A stretch of 64,000 bases of DNA. Origin: Halochromatium glycolicum (GTDB lineage: Bacteria; Pseudomonadota; Gammaproteobacteria; Chromatiales; Chromatiaceae). The notes beneath the pieces were generated by a model. That model was not told the origin of the DNA and made no database searches. It saw only the letters and a list, made by a program, of their open reading frames with translations. This document shows, one piece after another, positions 44,212 through 54,037 of this stretch. Numbering within the stretch: position 1 is the first letter of the stretch; every line of letters starts with the position of its first letter. Location: contig NZ_NRSJ01000003.1 of NCBI RefSeq assembly GCF_016584085.1, positions 149,195-213,194 on the forward strand, in the 5' to 3' direction. Both the position numbers and the translations under genes were made by a program.

Positions 44212-45612
44212 TCAATGGCCTCGATGGCGTCGGCGCGGGGGTGTGAAGCCCGCCTCGATGGTCTCGGTGTCCTGGTTGTTGGTTTGGTTGTTGGTCTGGT
44301 TGCTTGACTGGTTGCTGGACTGGCGCCGTTTGCCGATGTTCTTGCGGTCACGCTCACGCTGTTTGGGGCGTTGCTTTGCCTTCGCCTTGGCATCCTGAGC
44401 GGGCGGGCGTTGGCCATTCGATTTGCTGGATGCCTTCTTCGCTCGGCGCGCGGATCGGTTCGGCCCCTGGAAACGGGCCTCAAGCCCTGCGATCTGTCGG
44501 AGCTCCGGCGTGATGTCCAGCCAGCGCAGAATTGCGTCCATCTTATTCCATTCCGGGCCACTGACAAGGGTGATCGCGACGCCGGCTCGGCCTGCCCGGC
44601 CGGTGCGGCCGCTGCGGTGGAGATAGTCTGTACCGCTCCGCGGGACGTCGAGGTTGATCACGCGCTCGACCCCGATGAGATCGAGTCCGCGTGCGGCGAC
44701 GTCGGAGGCAACGAGCACCCGGATCGCATCGCGCTCGAAGAGGCCGGTCACCCGCCGGCGCTCGCGTTGATCGAACTCGCCGTGCAGCGCTGCCGCGCGC
44801 ACCTGAGCGGCGCTGAGTCCGTCTGCGACGGCCTCAGCGCGGGCGCGGGTGTTCGTGAACACCAGCGCCTTCTCGTAGTCCTCCTGCTCGAGCAGCCAGC
44901 GCAGTTGTGTCTGTTTGTGTGGCAGGTCGTCGCTGAGGATGAGCTGATGCCGGATATCGGGGTGCGGCGCGCGAATCGGGTCGACCTCGATGACCTGCGG
45001 CGCATTGAGCAGGCGGTCGGTAATCGGTCGCAGCCCACCGTGCCTGAGGCTGGCCGAGAGTAGCAGCGATTGGCGCCCAGGATTGCTGGCGCCGATGATC
45101 GCGAGCACGTCGACGGCGAAGCCGAGGTCGAGCATGCGGTCGGCCTCGTCCAGCACCAGGTAACCGAGCTCGGAGAGGTCGGCCTCGCCGGTCTCGAGAT
45201 GCTCGCGCAGCCGTCCGGGCGTGGCGATGACCAGGTCTGGATTCTTGCGCAGTGCCGAGACCTGCCGTCCGCGGCCCTCGCCGCCGATGATGACCGCGGC
45301 GGTCAGCCGGGTGCGCCGGCCCAGCGCCAGGAACTCGGCCTGGGACTGATGGGCGAGCTCGCGGGTCGGCACCAGGACCAGGGCGCGGATGCCGCCGTCC
45401 GGGGCCGGCTCCTCGCTGAGGCGCTGCAGGATCGGTAGCAGGAAAGCGCCGGTCTTACCGGAGCCGGTCGCGGCCGAGACGAGTAGGTCCCGTCCCTCGA
45501 GCGCGGCCGGAATCACCCGTTGCTGGACCGGTGTCGGTTGCTGCCAGCCGGCATGGGCGATGGCGCGCTGCAGTGGCTCGTCGAGATCGAAGGCGGCGAA
45601 GGATGCGGTCAT
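44212..45612 (-). CDS. srmB: DEAD-box RNA helicase (SrmB-like)
   Basis: This 466-residue helicase has the Q motif WQQPTPVQQRVIP, motif I AATGSGKTGAFLLP (GSGKT 50-54), PTRELA, TPGRL and DEAD at 155-158. Its motif III is SAS (LLLSASLRHGG) instead of the canonical SAT. The second domain has VFTNTRARAEAVADGL, VLVASDVAARGLDLIGVERVIN (in two motifs) and HRSGRTGRAGRAG. It best resembles SrmB, which helps 50S ribosomal subunit assembly. The C-terminal tail is basic and ends with SSNQTNNQ repeats from a 12-nt DNA repeat. Its first 158 nt overlap the 3' end of the upstream GT87-type gene. Confidence 0.9.
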   Translation of the reverse strand: MTASFAAFDLDEPLQRAIAHAGWQQPTPVQQRVIPAALEGRDLLVSAATGSGKTGAFLLPILQRLSEEPAPDGGIRALVLVPTRELAHQSQAEFLALGRRTRLTAAVIIGGEGRGRQVSALRKNPDLVIATPGRLREHLETGEADLSELGYLVLDEADRMLDLGFAVDVLAIIGASNPGRQSLLLSASLRHGGLRPITDRLLNAPQVIEVDPIRAPHPDIRHQLILSDDLPHKQTQLRWLLEQEDYEKALVFTNTRARAEAVADGLSAAQVRAAALHGEFDQRERRRVTGLFERDAIRVLVASDVAARGLDLIGVERVINLDVPRSGTDYLHRSGRTGRAGRAGVAITLVSGPEWNKMDAILRWLDITPELRQIAGLEARFQGPNRSARRAKKASSKSNGQRPPAQDAKAKAKQRPKQRERDRKNIGKRRQSSNQSSNQTNNQTNNQDTETIEAGFTPPRRRHRGH

Positions 45613-46942
45613 GGCGGTGATGGGCGTTCGGGGTAAGGCGGGTGCTGCGGCGCCAGAGCCGCTCGGTCAGGAGCAGCCAGAGCGCGAGGACACCGACGGT
45701 CATCAGTGTCATCAGCGGCAGCGAGACGGTGCGCAGCTCGCGCGGGATCAGGTCGTCCAGCGTCAGGGCGAGCACGGCAAGGACCAGTCCAGCCGTCAGT
45801 CGGCTGCTCAGCGGGACCCCGAAGGCCAGCACGCGTTCGCGCAGCAGCACCAGCGCGGCCGGGAGCAGCATCACCAGATGATGCGTCCAGCTTGCCGGCG
45901 CGATCAAGAAGACCGTGATCGCGATGATGGAGAGCTCGAGGTCCCGGTCGACCGGGCCGCGTGCCTGATACTGAGACGCTGTTGGCCTGAGGCTGCGGCG
46001 CATCGAGCGCCAGAGGACCGCTGCGCTGATGGCAAGAACGAGCAGGATCGCGAGGCTGCTCAGGTGTGCCGCCAGGGCCGGGTCGTCGGCGAGGATGCGG
46101 CTGAACTGATTCGGGACCAGGAAACGCGCCACGGCGCCGGCGAGGCTGCGGTTCCAGGGCGCGGCGATCGAGCTGTGGCCTGGCGGCAGCTCGGTCAGGC
46201 TGGTGGTGGCGACGATCTCCCGCCACCAGGACAGCCAGCTCCCGCTCGGCGCGACCCAAAGGCTCAGCGCGAGCAGGAGTCCGCCGCCGAGCAGTCCGCC
46301 CGCGATCAGGCGCAGGCCGGGGCGTGGACCGGCGCCGAGCGCGAGCAGCGCATAGTGCGGCTTGGCGATGCAGCCGAGCGCGAGCAGGGCGCCCGCAGCG
46401 GGTGACTGCCGATCCTCGCGCAGGCGCCGCCAGTAGCCCCAGAGCAACAGCAGTAGCAACAGATTGATCTGCCCGAACTGCAGATTGAGATAGAGGCCGC
46501 CGAACGTAGCGATGTAGAGCGGCCCCCAGAACAGCAGACGGCGGGTCGGATCGTCGCGCGCGAGATCGCCGACGACGATCACCATCACGGCCAGCGTCAG
46601 CAGCAGGTTCAGCGCTCGCATGACCTCGCCGAGCTGCGGCGCGCTCAAGGCTGCGATCGGCCACAGCAGCGGCAGTGCGGTCGGCGGGTAGGTGAACGGC
46701 AGTACGTTCCCGTCACGCCGCGGATAGGGGTCTTCCCCGCCGGTGAACACCCGCTCGGCCGCCTTCGCATAGACCGCGATATCGGTCTCCCGGAGCGGGA
46801 CTTGACTGACGATCACCGCGAACAGCGCCAAGGCGATGACGAGGCCGAGCAGGCGCGCGCCGTCGCTGCCCGCGCTCGTCCAGCTGGTATCGGTTGGTCC
46901 CTGCGCCGGTCTCATGGCGGCTCGATCGCGGTGATCGCTCAT
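45455..46942 (-). CDS. GT87-type polytopic membrane glycosyltransferase
   Basis: This 495-residue membrane protein has about ten hydrophobic helices. It shows the DIAVYAKAAERVFTGGEDPYP motif after the first helix, typical of DUF2029/GT87 polyprenyl-phosphomannose-dependent mannosyltransferases, and a later periplasmic segment with APWNRSLAGAV. The ATG at 46942 overlaps the stop of the STAND gene by 4 nt (ATGA). The frame is open upstream only in the shadow of that gene. At the other end it continues 158 nt into the srmB start region, adding an Arg-rich tail after the last helix. That tail could be a genuine overlap or the result of a lost stop codon. Confidence 0.75.
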   Translation of the reverse strand: MSDHRDRAAMRPAQGPTDTSWTSAGSDGARLLGLVIALALFAVIVSQVPLRETDIAVYAKAAERVFTGGEDPYPRRDGNVLPFTYPPTALPLLWPIAALSAPQLGEVMRALNLLLTLAVMVIVVGDLARDDPTRRLLFWGPLYIATFGGLYLNLQFGQINLLLLLLLWGYWRRLREDRQSPAAGALLALGCIAKPHYALLALGAGPRPGLRLIAGGLLGGGLLLALSLWVAPSGSWLSWWREIVATTSLTELPPGHSSIAAPWNRSLAGAVARFLVPNQFSRILADDPALAAHLSSLAILLVLAISAAVLWRSMRRSLRPTASQYQARGPVDRDLELSIIAITVFLIAPASWTHHLVMLLPAALVLLRERVLAFGVPLSSRLTAGLVLAVLALTLDDLIPRELRTVSLPLMTLMTVGVLALWLLLTERLWRRSTRLTPNAHHRHDRILRRLRSRRATAARHRPCRLAATDTGPATGDSGRARGTGPTRLGRDRLR

Positions 46943-49900
46943 TCTCTCGGGTGTAGCCTGTTCTGGTCTTGGTCCGGCACGGCATTGTCCTGGGCGAACC
47001 GATACGCCTCTTGGACAAGGGCCAGGTGCGAGCGGTCGCCGCCCCAGTCCGCGCGCTCGCGATCGGGCAGGTCCGCCTCTTCGGCCCAGAGCCGCCAGAG
47101 GATGGCCGCGTCCTCCCAATAGGCGCCGGCCACATAGTGCCCGTCGGGACTGAACACGGCGTTGGCGACGCCGCCGGCATCGGCCTCCAACGGCAGGAAG
47201 GTCGAGATCACCTGGACCTTGGCGCCGGCCGTGCGCGCTCGTCTCCAGATGCGGATGCTGCGATCGCGTGAGCCGGTCAGGACCCAGTCACCGTCGGGGC
47301 TGAACTCGGCACGGTAGATGCGATCCTGATGGCCTTCGAGGATCGCGACCGGCTCACCCTCGCGGCTCCAGAGCCGGGCGGTCTTGTCGAGCGAGGCGGT
47401 GACGAGCTGTTGGGCGTCGGGCGCGAATGCAATGCTGTAGAGGCGCCCGCTATGGCCGCGCAACTCGGTGATCGGGCCGCAGCCCGTTTTCGCGTTCTCG
47501 AGGAGGGGCGGTGCGGTCTCGCGTTGCGGCTTGGTAGGCGCGGGCTGATCCAAGCGGATCAGGGCGGCATGATCCGCCTCGCCGGCGATGGCGAGCTGAC
47601 GCCCGTCCGGGCTCAACGCGAGGTCGCCGATGGCGCCGACCCCGGCCTCGGCGCGGCAGCGCTGATGCCAGCGGCCGTCGGCACTGCGCTCGATGAGCCG
47701 GATGATGCCGGCCTGATCGCCGGTGGCGATCAGCGTGCGATCATCCAGCCCGAGGACGGTCGCGGCCTCGACGGTGCCGTCTTCGTGGTGCAGCGCCTGG
47801 CCGGTGGCAAGCCGTGCACAGGTCGCCGTCGAGAACAGGCGTACCGGCTCCGAGGGGTCATCAGAGGTGGTCAGGACCCAGTCACCATCGGGCCCGAAGA
47901 GGGCGTTGTAGACCTCGCCCTTACTGGATTCGCTCGCCTCGAGGACGCAGTCGGTGCGTTTGTCGATCAGGTCGAACAGGCGGGCGGTCCCGTCGTACTG
48001 CGCCGAGGCGAGACGGCTTCCGGAGGGTGAGAAACGCACCTGCCGAACCGGGCGCTGCGTTTGCTCGTTCTCGTCTCGATCAGTCAGGAAGGAGGCCCAA
48101 GGCTGCGGGCTGGTCGACGAGTCGCCGCGGCCGTAGCGCCAGACCCGGACACCGCCGTCGTAGCCGGCTGTTGCCAGCAGCAGCGCATCGTCGCTGCGGG
48201 CGATCGCCGGGGGCGCGATCGCGGTCTCCACGTACCAGACATGATTGGGATGACTGAGTCTATAGGCGAGGCGTGAGACCGGTTCGACGCTCCAGAGGCG
48301 CGCGCTTCCGTCTCGGACTGACAGGGTTGCAACCCGATGACCACCGTCGTGGAAGCCGGCCGAAGAGACCGCGGCATCATGTCCGAGCACGGCCAGACCC
48401 TTGCCGGTCTGGAGTCCGGCGAGCCGGGCCGTGCCGTCCAATGAAGCGCTGAGCACCAGGTCATCGCTGAGCTTGCTGTCGGCAGGCGCCTCGATGATCG
48501 CCACCGTCCCAGCGCTGAGGCGATGATTGTTCAGCACGACCGCCTGATCGAGCGCCGGCCCCTGACTCGGTTCGCTGCGCGGCGTCTCCATCAGGGTCCA
48601 GCGGACGACCTGGCCTTCATCATCGGCGGCGACCAGAAAGGTACCGGACGGGTCGAAGGCGATGTCGCGCACCGCGCTGCGATGGATCTGATAGCGCTGC
48701 CCGCCGATTCGCGCTGACGAGAGCTCGGCGATGGGCACGCCGGTTCGGGTGTAGAGGCGGATGCGCTCATCGGCGGCGGCGATCGCGATGCGCTCGCCAT
48801 CGGCGTCGAAGATCGCGCGGTTGAACGGCCGACCGAGGGGGCCGTCACTCGGCAGCGACAGGCTGATCTCGCCTGCGGTGAGGTCGATCAACCGGCTGCG
48901 GCCCTGCGCGGAAGCGGTCAGCAGCGCATCGCCATTGGGGGAGAAACCGAGGCCGCGGATCGCGCCGTCCTCTAGAGGTGCTTCGAACAGGACACGGCCG
49001 GGCGTTGTCAGGTCGAGCACGCAGACCCCTTGACTGCCGTGGTCGTCGGCGCGATTGAAGGCCAGGCGGTGGCGCTGCGGGTCGAGCGCGAAGCTGGGGC
49101 CGGCCGGCGCGCCGCAAGGATAGTCTGGTTCGGCTGCAGCGGCCGCCGGTAGGCGCCAGACCCCGGTGGCACCGATGCCGAAGACCTGCTTGCCAGCACC
49201 GAAGACCAGCGTGTGCACGCCGAGCTCGGGATCGGCCAGGGCCTGGATCGGTGCGAAGCGCCCCTGCTTGAGCTCGAGCAGGGTCGCTCCGCGCCCTGGA
49301 AGGAAGCTCGCCAGCAGCCCGCCGTCGGCACTGAAGCCCGGGGTGCGAGGGGCATCGGCGGATGGGCTGACCAGCGGCGCCATCGCGATCAGACGATTGT
49401 TGCTGAAGGCCAGCCCGAGCGTCTGCACGGCGCGCTGCGGCAGATCGGCGCCGGCGCTGAGGGTCAGCGCGACCGCCTGCGGGCTGTTGCCGCGGGTGAT
49501 CGCCAGGTTCGCCTCGTTGAGCTTGCTGTGGCTTAGGTTGGCTTGAGCCTCGGTGTAGGCATGGTAGGCGAGGCCGGCGGAAAGGGCGGATAGCAACATC
49601 AGCGCGGCGAGCACCGCGCCGACCATCCGGACCAGACGGCTGCGGCGTTGCAGGAAGGCAAGGTGTGCCTTCGATTGCTCGATGAATTCGAGCTCGAGCG
49701 GCTCGAGCTCGTCGGCATAGGCGGCGAGCAGCGCGTCGGCGTCGGCGCAGCCGGCCTCGCGCAGCAGGTACTCGCGGTTGCAGTTGGTGCGCTTCCAGAG
49801 CTGCGCCTGACGGTCGAGCTGGAAGCGCTGCGCGAGCAGGCGGCGGTTATCCGGGTTGGCCAGCCAATCGCGCACCGGCGCCCAAGCGCCCATGAGGATG

Positions 49901-51963
49901 GGATGGCTGAAGCTGACGACCGGCCGATAGGTGCGCCAGTGTCCGGCCTCGGCCCGGTCTGTGCCGGATGGCTGCTCGGATGCATTGGAGAGGTCGGCTG
50001 GCGCAGGCGGGCTGTGCTGGGATGAGGCCGGTGAGGATGCGGAGGATGATACCGGAGCGATGACTCGCGGCATGCTCGATCGCCCTGCCGAGCTGGGATC
50101 GAGCGGCCTTCTCAGCAGCCTGCGCCAGCGCTGACGCCAATCCGAGCGCGTCTGGCGCCAGATCGCGCTGATCTCGGTGCGCAGACGGTATTCCGGCGGC
50201 GGGCAACGGCTCGTCAGCGCCGGCTCAGGCCGCCCTTCAGCGATGACGAGGCGTGCCGCGATGAGTTGGTCCAGCAGGCGCGAGCAGGCGGCATCCCGGC
50301 GCAGGGTGCTCAGGCTGCCGAAACGGTTGGCGGGTCGGCCGTCGGGACCGCCTTCGACGGTGATCAGGGCGCGGCATAGCTGAGGTAGCGCGGCCCGAGC
50401 CGCGGCGTCGAGCGCACCCCAAAGGGCGCTGGCACGTGCGAGCACCTGCGCATCGATCCGGCCGCCGGCATGATAGTCGGCAGCGGTCAAGCGGAGTTCA
50501 CCGGCGTCGTTGGTGGCGGCTCGCTGCACGGCGATCTGGTAGGCGCTGGCCAGTGCCTGCTGCACCAGTGGCGGCCAGACCGACAGGAGGCTGGCGTCGG
50601 CTTCCAGTTCTTCGATCAGGTCGCGCTCGCTGGTCGCATCGGCATCGAGGTCGATGCCGGCGACGCGCGCCGGGATCTCGACGATCTGGCGCAGGCGTGA
50701 GTCCGCCGGCGCGGCGACCTCGATCCAGCCATGCGCCTCGATCAGGGGCTGCAGCGCGGGCAGCTGGGCGAGGTCCGGCAAGGCATCGCTGCGCAGCACA
50801 CCAAGGACCCAGACCGCTGGGGCTCTTGCGAGCGCATCGAGCGCGGCGCCGAAACGGTGGAGGTGGTCCTGATCGCCGTGTTGCAGCAGGCTCTCGAGCG
50901 GGTCTAGGGCGATCAGCAGCCGGGCTGCACCGCCTGCAGCCGGGCTGCGTGTCGCAATGGCGGTGCCGATCTGCTGCGCTGCGAGTGGTGCGTCTGTGCT
51001 CAGCAGGCGGGCGAGCGCGGCTGCATCGAGTCCAAAGCCGGCAAGCGGCTCGCCGAGCATGGCCTGGTCGCAGAGGGCGTCGGCGAGGGCCGCGATCGGG
51101 CCTGCCGGGTGTGCGGCCGGCTCGATCAGGCAGCTGCGGACCCTGGCAATCTCCTCGAACTGGAACGGTCGGGTGATGCGTGGTAGCAGCCCGGCACGCA
51201 GCAGCGAGGTCTTGCCACTGCCGCTCGGTCCCGTGATGAGCAGAAAACCGGCGTCCGCATCGGCCAGCTGCTGAACCCGCAGGAGCAGCTGCCTGACCTC
51301 CTGCTCACGGCCGGTAAAGATGCGTTCATCGCTGCTGTCGAAAGGGCGGTCGGCCCGAAAGGGGCTGCCGTGCCAGTGCAATGACCCGGCCAAGGCCCGG
51401 CGCTCGGCACTGATTCGCCGGTTGAGCAGCTTTCGCAGCTGGGTCTCGACCAGCTCGCGAAAGGCCGAGCTCGTGTCGAAGGTCCGGAAGGCGCGCCGAA
51501 AACTGTTGTCCTCGAAGAAGAAGTGGGAGCGAAAGAACTCTTCGAGCCGGCGCCGGTCCTCGACGGCCTCGCGGGCGGCGGCTGCATCGGTGATGTCCAC
51601 CAGCCTGGGCGCGGTCTTCTTATAGACCAAGACCTCTGGGGTGCCGGATGCGGCCGAGGCCTCGACGGCATTGATGAACTCCCACTCGGTCCCGGTCATG
51701 CCGCGGTAGGGTTCCTGCGGCAGCGGTGACCCGAGCCGGGTCCAGAGGATGACGAGCACGATGTCGCAATCCTCGGGCTGGGTCAGACCGGCCTGGAAGG
51801 TTCGGTCCGCGGTCAGCGCCTCTTCCTCCCAGAGGATCGCGCGCAAGGTGAAGTAGGGCAGGTATTCGCCCGCGAGTCGTTCGATGATGTCCTTGACCAC
51901 TGCGCGCTCATGATCGACATCGGCCGGTGACGAAACGAATATCCTGACTGGCTTGTCGGTCAT
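46939..51963 (-). CDS. DUF4062-like / STAND NTPase / WD40 protein
   Basis: This is a 1,674-residue multidomain protein. Residues 5-110 form an effector-like Rossmann domain (VRIFVSSPADVDHERAVV, CDIVLVILWTRLG) of the DUF4062/TIR-like type. From about 215 follows a novel STAND NTPase module starting with FTGREQEV and the P-loop ITGPSGSGKTSLLRAG (about 244-258), with Walker B-like LLIALDPLESLL. A helical arm and winged-helix-like region come next, then one transmembrane helix near 780-800 (VGAVLAALMLLSALSAGLAY) and a long WD40-type propeller region (about 1000-1674). At least seven blades end in W or L-D signatures such as FSPDGDWVLTGSRDRSIRIW. Such STAND proteins act as sensors that oligomerise on ligand binding; many are linked to phage defence or cell death. 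The start MTDKPVRIF at 51963 is chosen over 51999. Confidence 0.85.
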   Translation of the reverse strand: MTDKPVRIFVSSPADVDHERAVVKDIIERLAGEYLPYFTLRAILWEEEALTADRTFQAGLTQPEDCDIVLVILWTRLGSPLPQEPYRGMTGTEWEFINAVEASAASGTPEVLVYKKTAPRLVDITDAAAAREAVEDRRRLEEFFRSHFFFEDNSFRRAFRTFDTSSAFRELVETQLRKLLNRRISAERRALAGSLHWHGSPFRADRPFDSSDERIFTGREQEVRQLLLRVQQLADADAGFLLITGPSGSGKTSLLRAGLLPRITRPFQFEEIARVRSCLIEPAAHPAGPIAALADALCDQAMLGEPLAGFGLDAAALARLLSTDAPLAAQQIGTAIATRSPAAGGAARLLIALDPLESLLQHGDQDHLHRFGAALDALARAPAVWVLGVLRSDALPDLAQLPALQPLIEAHGWIEVAAPADSRLRQIVEIPARVAGIDLDADATSERDLIEELEADASLLSVWPPLVQQALASAYQIAVQRAATNDAGELRLTAADYHAGGRIDAQVLARASALWGALDAAARAALPQLCRALITVEGGPDGRPANRFGSLSTLRRDAACSRLLDQLIAARLVIAEGRPEPALTSRCPPPEYRLRTEISAIWRQTRSDWRQRWRRLLRRPLDPSSAGRSSMPRVIAPVSSSASSPASSQHSPPAPADLSNASEQPSGTDRAEAGHWRTYRPVVSFSHPILMGAWAPVRDWLANPDNRRLLAQRFQLDRQAQLWKRTNCNREYLLREAGCADADALLAAYADELEPLELEFIEQSKAHLAFLQRRSRLVRMVGAVLAALMLLSALSAGLAYHAYTEAQANLSHSKLNEANLAITRGNSPQAVALTLSAGADLPQRAVQTLGLAFSNNRLIAMAPLVSPSADAPRTPGFSADGGLLASFLPGRGATLLELKQGRFAPIQALADPELGVHTLVFGAGKQVFGIGATGVWRLPAAAAAEPDYPCGAPAGPSFALDPQRHRLAFNRADDHGSQGVCVLDLTTPGRVLFEAPLEDGAIRGLGFSPNGDALLTASAQGRSRLIDLTAGEISLSLPSDGPLGRPFNRAIFDADGERIAIAAADERIRLYTRTGVPIAELSSARIGGQRYQIHRSAVRDIAFDPSGTFLVAADDEGQVVRWTLMETPRSEPSQGPALDQAVVLNNHRLSAGTVAIIEAPADSKLSDDLVLSASLDGTARLAGLQTGKGLAVLGHDAAVSSAGFHDGGHRVATLSVRDGSARLWSVEPVSRLAYRLSHPNHVWYVETAIAPPAIARSDDALLLATAGYDGGVRVWRYGRGDSSTSPQPWASFLTDRDENEQTQRPVRQVRFSPSGSRLASAQYDGTARLFDLIDKRTDCVLEASESSKGEVYNALFGPDGDWVLTTSDDPSEPVRLFSTATCARLATGQALHHEDGTVEAATVLGLDDRTLIATGDQAGIIRLIERSADGRWHQRCRAEAGVGAIGDLALSPDGRQLAIAGEADHAALIRLDQPAPTKPQRETAPPLLENAKTGCGPITELRGHSGRLYSIAFAPDAQQLVTASLDKTARLWSREGEPVAILEGHQDRIYRAEFSPDGDWVLTGSRDRSIRIWRRARTAGAKVQVISTFLPLEADAGGVANAVFSPDGHYVAGAYWEDAAILWRLWAEEADLPDRERADWGGDRSHLALVQEAYRFAQDNAVPDQDQNRLHPRE

Positions 51964-52086
51964 GGGCGCGTCTTGGTGCGGAACGGGCTGGCGTGTCAAG
52001 GTGCGGACAGCGTTGAGACGCGCCGGACCTGTCGCGGTACAATGCCACGCGGGCAGCGGGTTGGCACCATCTCAGTCGGAGGCCCC

Positions 52087-54024
52087 ATGATGCAGACCGA
52101 GACGACGGACCCGCAGCGCATGGAGCAGGTGCTGCGCGATGCGGTGCGGCAGATCGCTGACGACGGGGATCTCGGCCGCTTTCTCGACTGGTCTCGAACC
52201 CAGATCCCTGCCGCGCTGGATGTCGAGTCCGACCTGATGGACGGCGAGGCGCAGCGTCTCGGGGCGATGCTCGGCCTCGCGATCTGGAACGCCACGCCGC
52301 GCGCCGAACATGACTGGCGTCCGCCCCCGCTGGCGACCCCACGGGATGATGATCCCTGTTTTTGCGGCTCCGGTCTCAGTTATCGCGATTGCTGCGAGCC
52401 ACTGGGGCCCTTGCCGGATCTGCCGATCGAGCTGATTTGGGATCTGCTGATCGACGAGCTGCCGGATGAGCCGGTACAGGATGCGCTGCGCCGGCGGGCG
52501 GTGCCGGAGACGCTATTGGCTAAGGTCGCCGAGCGTTGGCTCGAGCGGGAACGACCCGGACGCGCCGCGGCGCTGCTGGAGCCGCTGTTTCGCGGCGATC
52601 TCGCGGCGCTGGACAGCCGCTACGAGCCGGCGCTCGATATCCTCTGCGATGCGCTCGATGCGCTCGATCACTGGAAGAAGAAGCAAGCCTTCCTGTTGCG
52701 CGTGACCGATGAAGGCAGTCGCGAGCTGAAGGCTGTCGCCTGGCAACGCTTCACGATGATGTTCATGGACGATGGCGAGCTCGACTACGCCGATGAGGCC
52801 TTCGAGCAGGCGCTGCGCCACGGGCCGGACAATCCTTCCACCGCGCTGCTCGAGATCACGCTGCTCGCGGCCCGCCATGATGACGAGCGGGCGCGCTCGC
52901 GGGCGCAGTTCTGGTGCCATCGTCTGCGGCGCGCCGGCGGTGCCGAGCCAGGGCTGATCGCCTTCCTCGAGGAGGCGATGGTCGATCCGCAGGAGGCGTT
53001 GGTCTGGAGCCATTCGGCGGCGATGGACCCGAAGCTCTTAACACTTTGCCAGTGGGTGCGGAGCTGCTCGACGCAGCCGCCGGTCAGCTATCAGGTCGAG
53101 CCGCTCGATGACCCGATGCAGGCCGGTGCCGGTATCCAGCTCTCGCTATTCCCAGACGACAACGAGACACCGGCGGGTCAGGGCTCGGTTCCAAGTGGTG
53201 CGGCCGCCGCATTGCTGCCGACGACCGAGCTGCGCCAGGTCGAGCGTGAATGGCATCGCATCTTCCCGGCCTCGAAGCCCTATTCGACGCAGCTCTCGGC
53301 ACTCGATGACGGCGGTGTCTGGGAGACCGATGACTGGCTGCGTTTCCTGGCCGCACAGCCGGTGGCAGCGAACAGCCTGGATATCCTCGATGATCTGGCG
53401 ACCGCGCTCTACGAGCACCCCGAGAGCAGCCTGCCCTGGGTTGCCCATACACTGCTCGGGCCGCTCTATGCGCGTGCGATCGCGATCCTCGACAGGACGC
53501 TCGCGGCGCATGATCTAAGCTGCCTGCCTTGGAGTGCCGAGCGCAACCGCCCGGCGCTGCGGTTGCTGTTTCGGGCCTATCTCCATGAAGCGGAGGCCGG
53601 TCGCGATCAGGCCGCGGCGGCCCTGATCGAGCGCCTGTTGATGCTCAATCCGCAGGATAACCATGGTGCACGCGCAGAGCTGATGAATCACTACCTGCGG
53701 GCGCACTCGGATCAACAGGCGCTGGAGCTCGCGCGGCGCTTTCCGAACGACGTGCTCGCCGACCTGGCCTATGGCGAGGTGCTCGCCCTCTATCGGCTCG
53801 GTCAGCAGGAGCATGCGGCCCGCGCCCTAAGCCGCGCAGTCCATCGGCTGCCGCGTATCCCGCGGTTCTTGCTGCGCAAGCGCATCAAGCGCCCGGCGCT
53901 CGATCATACTGGCTTCACACCGGGTGCTGAGGATCAGGCCTGGCTCTATCGCGAGGCGATGCGCGACGTCTGGGAGGCGGAGCCTGGCCTGCTGAATTGG
54001 ATGAAGAAGCGCTTGACCGCGTGA
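52087..54024 (+). CDS. SEC-C motif TPR-like protein
   Basis: This 645-residue, cytoplasmic, largely helical protein has one SEC-C zinc-binding motif (CFCGSGLSYRDCC; Cys91, 93, 102, 103), as found at the C terminus of SecA and in many unrelated proteins. The motif is followed by long alpha-helical segments resembling degenerate tetratricopeptide repeats (for instance ELDYADEAFEQALRHGPDNPS). The function is unknown. A GGAGG at 52078-52082 supports the ATG at 52087 or 52090. It is transcribed divergently from the STAND gene across 123 bp, and the next gene follows after 13 nt on the same strand. Confidence 0.75.
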   Translation: MMQTETTDPQRMEQVLRDAVRQIADDGDLGRFLDWSRTQIPAALDVESDLMDGEAQRLGAMLGLAIWNATPRAEHDWRPPPLATPRDDDPCFCGSGLSYRDCCEPLGPLPDLPIELIWDLLIDELPDEPVQDALRRRAVPETLLAKVAERWLERERPGRAAALLEPLFRGDLAALDSRYEPALDILCDALDALDHWKKKQAFLLRVTDEGSRELKAVAWQRFTMMFMDDGELDYADEAFEQALRHGPDNPSTALLEITLLAARHDDERARSRAQFWCHRLRRAGGAEPGLIAFLEEAMVDPQEALVWSHSAAMDPKLLTLCQWVRSCSTQPPVSYQVEPLDDPMQAGAGIQLSLFPDDNETPAGQGSVPSGAAAALLPTTELRQVEREWHRIFPASKPYSTQLSALDDGGVWETDDWLRFLAAQPVAANSLDILDDLATALYEHPESSLPWVAHTLLGPLYARAIAILDRTLAAHDLSCLPWSAERNRPALRLLFRAYLHEAEAGRDQAAAALIERLLMLNPQDNHGARAELMNHYLRAHSDQQALELARRFPNDVLADLAYGEVLALYRLGQQEHAARALSRAVHRLPRIPRFLLRKRIKRPALDHTGFTPGAEDQAWLYREAMRDVWEAEPGLLNWMKKRLTA

Positions 54025-54037
54025 GGGGAACCAAGAT

